Positions 7,021 to 12,757 of a stretch of DNA of 12,757 nucleotides are shown here, piece by piece; position 1 is the first letter of the stretch; each line of letters begins with the position of its first letter. The translations under genes and the position numbers were made by a program. The notes under the pieces are model-generated. The model did no database searches and had not been told where the DNA came from. It saw only the letters and a program-made list of their open reading frames with translations. The DNA is from AM-1111 sp046302135 (GTDB lineage Bacteria; Bacteroidota; Bacteroidia; B-17B0; Aurantibacillaceae), in contig JBKCIQ010000130.1 in the NCBI GenBank assembly GCA_046302135.1, forward strand, positions 1-12,757, in the 5' to 3' direction.

Positions 7021-8082
7021 ATGAATACAATTAATTCACTAAGAAAAACAGAAGCATTAGCTCTAACAAAAAAAAGAAAAGGAGAAATCAGGATTGGTGA
7101 GATGGCTACATTTTTTAACGATGAGTTATCTCTATATGAAAATTTGAAAAAAAATGATTGCAAATTTGTTTTGCTTGGGATACCTGAAGATATTGGAGTA
7201 CGAGCAAATTTTGGAAGAGGCGGCGCATACTCTGCATGGAAACCGGCGCTTGAAAATATTTTAAGTATTCAAAGTAATAATTTTTTCAGTGGAAGGGAAT
7301 TAATGATTTTGGGTGAAATTAATCTTGACGATCTAGTTGCGAAAAGTAAAGATTTATCAACTAAAATACCTGCTGAAATAACCCAACTAAGAAACTTAAC
7401 ATCAGAAATTGACAAAAGAGTTTTTCCTGTAATCGAACTAATAATTTCACTTGGAAAGATCCCGATAGTTATTGGAGGTGGGCATAACAATACATTTGGA
7501 ATTCTAAAGGGATGTAATTTAGGTTTACAAAAACTGCATCCGAATAAAAAGATTAAAGTTCATGCCATAAATTGCGATGCACACACAGACTTTAGGCCAA
7601 TTGAAGGTAGACATAGTGGCAACGGATTTTCCTATGCGTTTGAAAACGATTACCTAAATAAATATGCAGTAATTGGAGTGCATGAAAATTACCTCACTTC
7701 GGATGCAGAACAAAAATTTAACATTAAAAAGAGAAACTTACTCTTGTCTACATATGAAGATATTTTCATAAGAGAAAAAATCAGCTTTGAGCAATCAATT
7801 TTGAAAGCAATTCAATTCCTGAAAAATAATTCCTTTTGCGGAATTGAAATAGATCTTGACGCTATAACCAACGTGCCGAGCAGTGCTAAAACTTCAAGTG
7901 GAATTTCTCCTGTACAGGGAAGAAAATATATTTACAAATGTGCACAAAGATTAAATGCAATGTATTTACATATTGCGGAGGGTGCTCCGGTTCTTGCACA
8001 CCTAAAGGCAGACAATAAAACAGGTAAATTAATCGGGTACCTTGTAACAGATTTCATAAAAGGCGTTATAGAAAAAAAATAG
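7021..8082 (+). CDS. Arginase-fold hydrolase, formimidoylglutamase-like
   Basis: The 353-residue cytoplasmic enzyme belongs to the ureohydrolase (arginase/agmatinase/formimidoylglutamase) family, with two Mn ions that hydrolyse a guanidino or formimino group. All metal ligands are visible: H155 in GGGHNNTFG, D186/H188/D190 in NCDAHTDFRP and D278/D280 in IEIDLDA, plus the acidic residue E320 in HIAEGAP near the substrate. The segment 'EGRHSGNGFSYA' (195-206) is typical of the Bacteroidota proteins annotated as formimidoylglutamase (histidine degradation: formiminoglutamate to glutamate and formamide). No other histidine-utilisation gene is in the window, so the substrate remains open; arginine or another guanidino compound is possible. 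The gene appears to stand alone; a weak -7-like TAAATTTT at 6998-7005 precedes the ATG. Confidence 0.85.
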   Translation: MNTINSLRKTEALALTKKRKGEIRIGEMATFFNDELSLYENLKKNDCKFVLLGIPEDIGVRANFGRGGAYSAWKPALENILSIQSNNFFSGRELMILGEINLDDLVAKSKDLSTKIPAEITQLRNLTSEIDKRVFPVIELIISLGKIPIVIGGGHNNTFGILKGCNLGLQKLHPNKKIKVHAINCDAHTDFRPIEGRHSGNGFSYAFENDYLNKYAVIGVHENYLTSDAEQKFNIKKRNLLLSTYEDIFIREKISFEQSILKAIQFLKNNSFCGIEIDLDAITNVPSSAKTSSGISPVQGRKYIYKCAQRLNAMYLHIAEGAPVLAHLKADNKTGKLIGYLVTDFIKGVIEKK

Positions 8083-8095
8083 TTGTTTTCAAAAT

Positions 8096-8116
8096 TTGAT
8101 TCATCAATTGAATCAA
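8096..8116. repeat. Perfect 8-bp inverted repeat between two genes
   Basis: TTGATTCA at 8096-8103 is repeated inverted as TGAATCAA at 8109-8116 with a 5-nt spacer. It lies 14 nt after the formimidoylglutamase-like stop and just upstream of a -7-like octamer for the next gene. There is no T-run, so it is a poor terminator; the spacing and place fit an operator for a dimeric regulator or a weak RNA hairpin. Confidence 0.5.
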
Positions 8117-8121
8117 TATTG

Positions 8122-8129
8122 TAAATTCG
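8122..8129 (+). promoter_or_regulatory. Possible -7 element for the secreted-protein pair
   Basis: The octamer TAAATTCG has one mismatch to TAnnTTTG and is 40 nt before the ATG at 8170, directly downstream of the inverted repeat at 8096-8116. The nearest TTTG (8095-8098) is slightly far for a -33 element. Confidence 0.28.
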
Positions 8130-8169
8130 AAATCAATCTTTCATATCTTTATTAAAATATAGCAAACAA

Positions 8170-9291
8170 ATGAAACTACTTAGAAAAAACAGATTTATAT
8201 TTTTTATTATAATTTTCACGCAAAAAGAAATAATATCTCAAATTAAAAATATGGATGTACCGTTTTCCGAATATAGTTATGTAAGCAGTAATTGTAATGG
8301 ATTCGCACACCAATCAGGTACATTAATATTTATTCCGGAGAATGCATTTGTAAGAGAAGATGGCAAGGATTGTAATGGAAAAATCACGATTAAATACAGG
8401 GAACTGGTAAACCAAACAGATATTTTAGTCAGCGGGATAAATATGATTTATGTAAAAAACGGGAGGCGTATTTTATTGGAAAGTGCAGGCATGTTTGAAA
8501 TAAAAGCAGAATGCAACGGCACACCACTTAAAATCAAACCTGATAAAGAAATACAAGTCAGAATGAATTGTGTAAATGACCTCAAAAATTTGAGCTCCTA
8601 TATATACAACTTTGAAAAAAATTATTGGGAAGATGCCAATCTTCCAATCTCTGATTTTACTTTTAAAAACAATAGTAATAACAAAGACGATGTTAATTTA
8701 TGGGGTGCCTCTTCAGTAAAAAGTACTGCTCAAAATTCAAACAATGAAGATATGATGAGCGATAGTGCACGTACAGCTTTTTTGAATAATGTTGTCGGGA
8801 AATTACCGGATGGATATATTAAAGGATTGAACATAAAAAAAACAGGACTTTATAATTATGATGCCATAATAAAAGATGAAAATGCAGTACAAATCATTGC
8901 TAAATTTAAATTGAGCACTAGAGAAGATGTAAACGATAAAATATATGTTGCATATCCAAAGAAGAACATGTTGGTTTACTATACACCGGAAGATATGAAT
9001 GAACGATTTTATCTTTTGCCTGTAAAAGGTTTAAAAATTTTTAGTGTACTCAAAGATGGTAGCGTTGCAATTATAAAAGAGGAAGAAATCACACAAACTG
9101 CAATAAAAAACCTTAAAGGAAAAGAGCACACCTTTATTCTTGAAAAACAGACAGAAAAACCAAAAGACAGAAATACTCTGGCAAAAGCGGTAAATATCCC
9201 AATAATTAACTATGCACAAGAAAATTCGAATAATATTTATTCTTTTGATATCTATCTTCAATCTAAATGCTCAAAGGAATTCAATGAGTAA
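8170..9291 (+). CDS. Exported beta-rich protein of unknown function (ZU5-like N-terminal domain suspected)
   Basis: I do not recognise a characterised homologue. The 373-residue product has a hydrophobic N-terminus (residues 9-16) followed by a polar segment, a modest export signal. Residues about 38-155 carry a pattern seen in many uncharacterised Bacteroidota surface proteins: 'SGTLIFIPENAFV', a glycine, 'GKITIKYREL', 'DILVSGINMIY', 'LLESAGMFEIKA', 'IQVRM' and a 'YIYNFEKNYWEDA' end. The run of a hydrophobic 'IPENAF' strand, a polar loop and later SAGMFEI strands recalls ZU5-type beta-sandwiches; this is inference. A low-complexity Asn/Ser/Asp linker (166-200) precedes a second beta-rich part (about 213-328) with 'TGLYNYDAIIKDENAV'. 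The last 80 nt overlap the next gene in another frame, which suggests the two products are made together. Confidence 0.65.
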   Translation: MKLLRKNRFIFFIIIFTQKEIISQIKNMDVPFSEYSYVSSNCNGFAHQSGTLIFIPENAFVREDGKDCNGKITIKYRELVNQTDILVSGINMIYVKNGRRILLESAGMFEIKAECNGTPLKIKPDKEIQVRMNCVNDLKNLSSYIYNFEKNYWEDANLPISDFTFKNNSNNKDDVNLWGASSVKSTAQNSNNEDMMSDSARTAFLNNVVGKLPDGYIKGLNIKKTGLYNYDAIIKDENAVQIIAKFKLSTREDVNDKIYVAYPKKNMLVYYTPEDMNERFYLLPVKGLKIFSVLKDGSVAIIKEEEITQTAIKNLKGKEHTFILEKQTEKPKDRNTLAKAVNIPIINYAQENSNNIYSFDIYLQSKCSKEFNE

Positions 9292-9907
9292 TACACAAAT
9301 TTTCAATATTCCATTAAAAGAAAAATTCAATCTACCACTAAGAAACATACCCATTGAACTTATTAGAGCATTTTGCGAAGGAAATATAAAAGCATATTAT
9401 CCAAAAGATAGTACAAAAGAATGTAGTTACCACGAATTTGTTGCACACTTCAACGCCGGCGCTTGCCAGCCTGATAAAAAAAATCAAGGGAATGAATTTG
9501 GTAACATACCATGCCCCAATAACTTTTGCAATAACAATGATGAAAATGTTCTGGAGAATTTTCTTTTCAATATAGAATTGATAGAAGAAAAAAAATTTAA
9601 CAGGGAGAAAAGCGTGGAAAATTATAATGTAAAGTACATTAAACTAAAATATAATTATGATCTCATGGGAAATAATTACAATCTGGAAGGTCCATTATTC
9701 AGATACAATGACGTTGTTGAACTGACTAAGAAATATTCTGATAGATATCTTGTTCAAAACCCGAAAAATAGTGCTGAAAATTTCAGCATGAGAAAAATTA
9801 TTGAAAGCAGAATGTTTAGCGGAAACGTGATATCTCCGAATAATCAGAATTCACACTATCCGGAGAAAAAAAATAACAATAAAGACGATGACAGATATCA
9901 CAACTAA
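9212..9907 (+). CDS. Exported protein resembling a short GldN/PorN
   Basis: The 231-residue product has a strong signal peptide: MHKKIR, hydrophobic IIFILLISIFNL, then NAQ. The rest resembles GldN/PorN, a periplasmic subunit of the type IX secretion/gliding motor ring: 'IPLKEKFNLPLRNIP' with a following helix and 'GNIKAYY' (GldN: basic-acidic IDL..KxN.P and G.I.AY), 'ELIEEKKFNREKSVENYNVKYIKL' (GldN: KEDWFFDK.RS...RI.GI), 'GPLFRYNDVVEL' (GldN: FW.YYPDAR..L) and 'FSMRKIIESRMFSGNVI' (GldN: SFDD.F..R.FSS.I). It is shorter than GldN (about 300), and its middle has a cysteine-rich insert (C85, C101, C106). No gldK, gldL or gldM gene is near. The ATG at 9212 is preferred over one at 9284 because only it gives the signal peptide. 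The GldN relation is by memory of the family pattern, not a search. Confidence 0.6.
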   Translation: MHKKIRIIFILLISIFNLNAQRNSMSNTQIFNIPLKEKFNLPLRNIPIELIRAFCEGNIKAYYPKDSTKECSYHEFVAHFNAGACQPDKKNQGNEFGNIPCPNNFCNNNDENVLENFLFNIELIEEKKFNREKSVENYNVKYIKLKYNYDLMGNNYNLEGPLFRYNDVVELTKKYSDRYLVQNPKNSAENFSMRKIIESRMFSGNVISPNNQNSHYPEKKNNNKDDDRYHN

Positions 9908-9913
9908 ATATCT

Positions 9914-10921
9914 TTAGTTTACCAACAGCATTTGCCTCAATTTACCTATTTGCTCTTGGGTACCAAGAACAAAAACTTTTGCATTTGGAATTAGTACTGT
10001 ATCAGGACCGGGATTAACCAAAAAATTACCGTTTGCATTTTTAAATCCAACAATATTTGCACCTGTATTATTTCTTATTTCAAGCTCTTTCAATGTTTTA
10101 CCTTTTAAGTTATCAGGAAGATTCTCGTATGTAAATTCTTCCAAGTTGATTGAGTCTCCACCCTGCCCCGTAACAAAATCCAAAAACTCAATTACATCAG
10201 GTTTCATAATCAAGGAAGCCATATGAGCTCCACCAATTTTATCCGGCATAATAACATTATTTGCCCCGGCAATTCTCAATTTTGCATCAGAAGAGTCCTC
10301 AGACGCTCGACTCACAATTGTCAATTTTGGATTTAAATTTCGAGCTGTAAGACAAATGAAAAGATTATCGGCATCGTCAGGTAAGGTAGCTATAAGCGCT
10401 TTAGCTCTATGAATACCAGCACTTATCAATACTTCATCGGAAGTGGCATCTCCTTCCAAAACTACGTCCTTATATTTACCGAGGCTGTAATTTCCAGCAT
10501 TTTTTTCTATAACAACAAATCTTTTATTGTGTTTGTGCAATACAGTTGCAGCTTGGTGGCCATTTCTACCATATCCACAAATTATAATGTGATCTGACAA
10601 TTTATCGAGCATACGTTTTAATTTTTTGTGTGACCAATACTGTTTGATTTCACCTTCAACAACATATTTGGTAAAAAGTCCAATTGCATATGCAAAGGTA
10701 CCTAAACTAAACATTATAAGAAAAGAAGTAAAAACGCGACCGGCAGTAGATAATGGCTCTATCTCACCATAACCGACAGATGCAATTGTAATTACCGTCA
10801 TGTAAAAAGCATTAAAGTAGCCATAACCATCAATTATATGATACCCAAATGTTCCAATAAGGAGTATTCCTAATATTATCCAAACCGGAGTAAAAAACTT
10901 TAGTGATTTACCTGCTTTCAT
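9914..10921 (-). CDS. Potassium channel with two membrane helices and a RCK (TrkA-N/TrkA-C) domain
   Basis: The product (335 residues from the ATG at 10921) is an inner-membrane ion channel gated by a cytoplasmic RCK domain. It has TM1 (about 12-31), a pore helix (36-47), the selectivity filter S48-VGYG-E53 (usual T-VGYG-D), TM2 (about 60-86), a Rossmann RCK/TrkA-N domain starting 'HIIICGYGRNGHQAA' (GxGxxG at 116-121, acidic E139 at the end of strand 2) and a TrkA-C domain (about 258-335; 'LKGKTLKELEIRNNTGANIVGF'). A TTG 18 nt further upstream would extend it by 6 residues but lies in an AT-rich promoter-like stretch (TATTTTTA), so the ATG was chosen. The gene is convergent to the GldN-like gene (6 nt between stops) and divergent from rnhB. 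K+ selectivity is inferred from GYG; the ligand of the RCK domain is unknown. Confidence 0.9.
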   Translation of the reverse strand: MKAGKSLKFFTPVWIILGILLIGTFGYHIIDGYGYFNAFYMTVITIASVGYGEIEPLSTAGRVFTSFLIMFSLGTFAYAIGLFTKYVVEGEIKQYWSHKKLKRMLDKLSDHIIICGYGRNGHQAATVLHKHNKRFVVIEKNAGNYSLGKYKDVVLEGDATSDEVLISAGIHRAKALIATLPDDADNLFICLTARNLNPKLTIVSRASEDSSDAKLRIAGANNVIMPDKIGGAHMASLIMKPDVIEFLDFVTGQGGDSINLEEFTYENLPDNLKGKTLKELEIRNNTGANIVGFKNANGNFLVNPGPDTVLIPNAKVFVLGTQEQIGKLRQMLLVN

Positions 10922-11022
10922 CTGTCTAAAAATAAACAATCTAGTCTTAAATTAATTGTAAAATATGAATAAAATGTTACAAATTTTACGAATGAAAAGT
11001 AAACTTCATATGGGTAAGAAGT

Positions 11023-11030
11023 TATTTTTG
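11023..11030 (+). promoter_or_regulatory. Probable -7 element of the rnhB promoter
   Basis: TATTTTTG fully matches TAnnTTTG and ends 9 nt before the ATG at 11040. A promoter here means the open frame upstream (from 10965) is not translated as an N-terminal extension. No clear -33 TTTG was found. Confidence 0.4.
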
Positions 11031-11039
11031 TTGCATCAG

Positions 11040-11654
11040 ATGAAAAGATTAAAACCATTTTTTAATAACAGGTTTATTGAGGCCGGATGTGATGAGGCCG
11101 GACGCGGATGTCTTGCAGGACCCGTTTATGCGGCCGCAGTAATACTCCCAAAAGATTACAAAAACTCCCAGCTCAACGATTCGAAAATTCTTAGTGAAAA
11201 GCAGCGTATATTTATGAGAAATGAAATACAGCGCGAAGCGATTTCATGGGCCGTGGGTATTGTTTCCCCTGATGAAATTGATGAAATAAATATTCTAAAT
11301 GCCTCTTTTCTTGCAATGCACAGAGCATTGGATCAATTAAAAACTAAACCGGAACTCTTATTAATTGATGGAAACAGATTCAACCCTTATAAAAATATTC
11401 CATTTGAGTGTATAGTTAAAGGTGATGGTAAATATACCTCAATAGCAGCCGCAAGTATTCTTGCGAAAACCTACAGAGACGAAAAAATGGATGAATTACA
11501 TGAGGAATTCCCCGTTTACAACTGGAAAAAAAATAAAGGATATGCAGTGAAAGCACATAGAGGGGCTATCATTGAACACGGTTCAAGCATTCATCACAGG
11601 AAAAGTTTTGTGCTATTTGATCCCCAGCTTCAAATTTCTTTTGAAGAAGATTGA
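11040..11654 (+). CDS. rnhB: Ribonuclease HII
   Basis: The enzyme cuts RNA in RNA-DNA hybrids and starts removal of ribonucleotides built into DNA; it acts in the cytoplasm with Mn or Mg. The 204-residue product from the ATG at 11040 has the catalytic D18-E19 in EAGCDEAGRGCLAGPV, D110 in LLIDGNRF and D147 in SILAKTYRDEKM, the four-acid DEDD set. 'INILNASFLAMHRAL' and the C-terminal 'SIHHRKSF' are also family typical. The frame is open up to an ATG at 10965, which would add 25 residues (Met- and Lys-rich, unlike family N-termini); the shorter start gives the usual length and is preceded by a -7 promoter octamer, so I chose it. Convergent to the glycosyl-1-phosphate transferase gene with 6 nt between stops. 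Confidence 0.93.
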   Translation: MKRLKPFFNNRFIEAGCDEAGRGCLAGPVYAAAVILPKDYKNSQLNDSKILSEKQRIFMRNEIQREAISWAVGIVSPDEIDEINILNASFLAMHRALDQLKTKPELLLIDGNRFNPYKNIPFECIVKGDGKYTSIAAASILAKTYRDEKMDELHEEFPVYNWKKNKGYAVKAHRGAIIEHGSSIHHRKSFVLFDPQLQISFEED

Positions 11655-11660
11655 TTTTCA

Positions 11661-12251
11661 TTATCTGAATATCTTCAGAATTGTTTTCAAAATAATTCCG
11701 ATATCAGTGAATAAACCTTGATTGTTAATGTATTTTATATTTAGTTCCAGTTTGGCCGGCATTACTTCAACGATATAAGTTTTTTCAGGATCTGTCGATT
11801 TACCTAAAATTTCATTTTCATCAATAAATTCAATAGAAGCGAAATCTGTAATACCCGGCTTTACCAACAATACTTGCCTTTGTTGTTCGTTGTATAAATT
11901 AACATACTTCCTTACCTCAGGTCTCGGACCAACTAAACTCATATCCCCTAAGAAAACATTTAATAACTGCGGCAATTCATCCAATTTATATTTGCGTAAG
12001 TAATATCCTACTCTTGTAATCCTAGAATCTCTTCCTCCGACCGTTAACAAACCTTTACTATCTGAACCTGTTTTCATGGTTCGGAATTTAAAAAGTGAAA
12101 AATCAATTCCATTTTTACCCACTCGTTTCTGAATATAGAACACACCACCTTTTGATGTGAATACAATTATAACAGCAACAATAAAAAAAACTGGTAACAA
12201 AAAAATTATTCCAATCGAAGAAAAAAAAATGTCAAATAATCTTTTAACCAT
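11661..12251 (-). CDS. Monotopic phosphoglycosyl transferase (bacterial sugar transferase, PglC/WbaP type)
   Basis: The 196-residue membrane enzyme transfers a sugar-1-phosphate from a UDP-sugar to undecaprenyl phosphate, the first membrane step in making surface polysaccharides or protein-linked glycans. It begins 'MVKRLFDIFFSSIGIIFLLP', with the membrane-reentrant helix (about 10-31, proline 20), then FKFRTMK (54-60), the catalytic Asp-Glu pair D91-E92 in KLDELPQLLNVF, and LGDMSLVGPRPE (101-112). The size corresponds to the minimal PglC-like core with no N-terminal membrane domain. Its ATG overlaps the stop of the aminotransferase gene by 1 nt (TAATG), indicating coupled translation and a shared pathway. 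The sugar it uses cannot be read from the sequence; together with the aminotransferase an amino- or acetamido-deoxy sugar is likely. Confidence 0.93.
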   Translation of the reverse strand: MVKRLFDIFFSSIGIIFLLPVFFIVAVIIVFTSKGGVFYIQKRVGKNGIDFSLFKFRTMKTGSDSKGLLTVGGRDSRITRVGYYLRKYKLDELPQLLNVFLGDMSLVGPRPEVRKYVNLYNEQQRQVLLVKPGITDFASIEFIDENEILGKSTDPEKTYIVEVMPAKLELNIKYINNQGLFTDIGIILKTILKIFR

Positions 12252-12757
12252 TAAAAACTTGAGCGAAAAACCTTATGGACTGATAGGTCTACAACTTCAC
12301 AAACTTTTGAAATTTGCTCATCTGTAATATCATAAAAAACAGGAAGTGAAATCTCACAAGAATAATTTTTGTAGGTAACAGGATAATTGAGAATGTTATA
12401 TCCGTATTTTTTATAAAAACTCATCATCGGAACAGGTATGAAATGTACATTAACGCTTACGTCGTTAGCACTTATCTCTTGGATTATGGCATCTCTTTGC
12501 ATTTCATTTGCTGTTGGAATCCTTAGAGGAAACAGATGATATGAAGATTCTTTGTCAGCGTTTTTCACTAAAGGTGACCTATAAACCAAGTTTGAAAAAA
12601 AATCAGAATATCTGCGAATTACATTTTTTCTTTTGGGTAATGTGTCTGATTCGTATCTGTTAAGTTCTATCAAGCCAATAGCGGCAGCAATATCAGTCAT
12701 ATTACACTTATATCCTGCCTCTATTATGTCGTATCTCCAGTTACCTTTTTGCATCTT
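12251..12757 (-). CDS. DegT/DnrJ/EryC1/StrS sugar aminotransferase, C-terminal part (5' end outside window)
   Basis: The frame is open to the window edge, so only about the last 168 residues are present. The visible part has the family pattern 'WRYDIIEAGYKCNMTDIAAAIGLIEL', 'KRKNVIRRYSDFF', 'SSYHLFPLRI', 'VSVNVHFIPVPM' and a C-terminal 'SCEISLPVFYDITDEQISKV'. These enzymes transfer an amino group from glutamate to a keto group on a nucleotide sugar, using PLP; the PLP lysine lies upstream, outside the window. The gene runs into a phosphoglycosyl transferase with a 1-nt overlap, a pairing known from protein glycosylation and O-antigen clusters (as PglE with PglC). A product such as a UDP-4-amino sugar is inferred from this pairing. 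Confidence 0.9.
   Translation of the reverse strand, partial: KMQKGNWRYDIIEAGYKCNMTDIAAAIGLIELNRYESDTLPKRKNVIRRYSDFFSNLVYRSPLVKNADKESSYHLFPLRIPTANEMQRDAIIQEISANDVSVNVHFIPVPMMSFYKKYGYNILNYPVTYKNYSCEISLPVFYDITDEQISKVCEVVDLSVHKVFRSSF

Noticed and set aside
10965..11039. 25-residue N-terminal extension of RNase HII
   Set aside because: The extension is unlike the family N-terminus and contains a full-match -7 octamer next to a better ATG at 11040.

Overview
The window looks like a stretch of chromosome from a Bacteroidota bacterium (Flavobacteriia or Sphingobacteriia/Cytophagia-like). The DNA is AT-rich and starts lack Shine-Dalgarno sequences. Several starts are preceded closely by octamers of the Bacteroidota -7 type (TAnnTTTG). 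The gene content is also typical of the phylum: rpsU next to a Xer recombinase and hpf, a DUF3822 protein coupled to RsmD, a formimidoylglutamase-like arginase-fold enzyme, a TlpA-like lipid-free secreted protein and a GldN-like protein. No phage, transposon, CRISPR or RNA gene was seen.

Layout. Positions 1-3368 (minus strand) read, in transcription order: rpsU (bS21) with its own rho-independent terminator, then xerC, hpf, and a membrane sensor gene that starts 1 nt after hpf. The sensor gene is broken by an in-frame TAA at 1340-1342. Its frame continues open for another 446 codons to the window edge and encodes a membrane helix, a coiled coil and a SpoIIE/PP2C-like domain that has lost its metal-binding aspartates. 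Positions 3566-6945 (plus) form a compact probable operon: DUF3822 protein, rsmD (16S rRNA methyltransferase), coaD (coenzyme A synthesis) and a secreted thioredoxin-fold protein whose CxxC motif is SxxC. Positions 7021-8082 (plus) hold an arginase-fold hydrolase. Positions 8170-9907 (plus) hold two secreted proteins of unknown job whose genes overlap by 80 nt; the second resembles a short GldN/PorN of the type IX secretion/gliding machinery.

Positions 9914-10921 (minus) encode a two-helix potassium channel with a RCK/TrkA domain, divergent from rnhB (RNase HII, 11040-11654, plus). Positions 11661-12757 (minus) are the end of a surface-polysaccharide or glycoprotein cluster: a DegT-family sugar aminotransferase (5' end outside the window) overlapping a small phosphoglycosyl transferase.

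Most genes are housekeeping. The parts that repay attention are the interrupted pseudo-phosphatase sensor attached to the hpf operon, the overlapping secreted pair with the GldN-like protein, the SxxC thioredoxin, and the absence of a Shine-Dalgarno sequence before rpsU.
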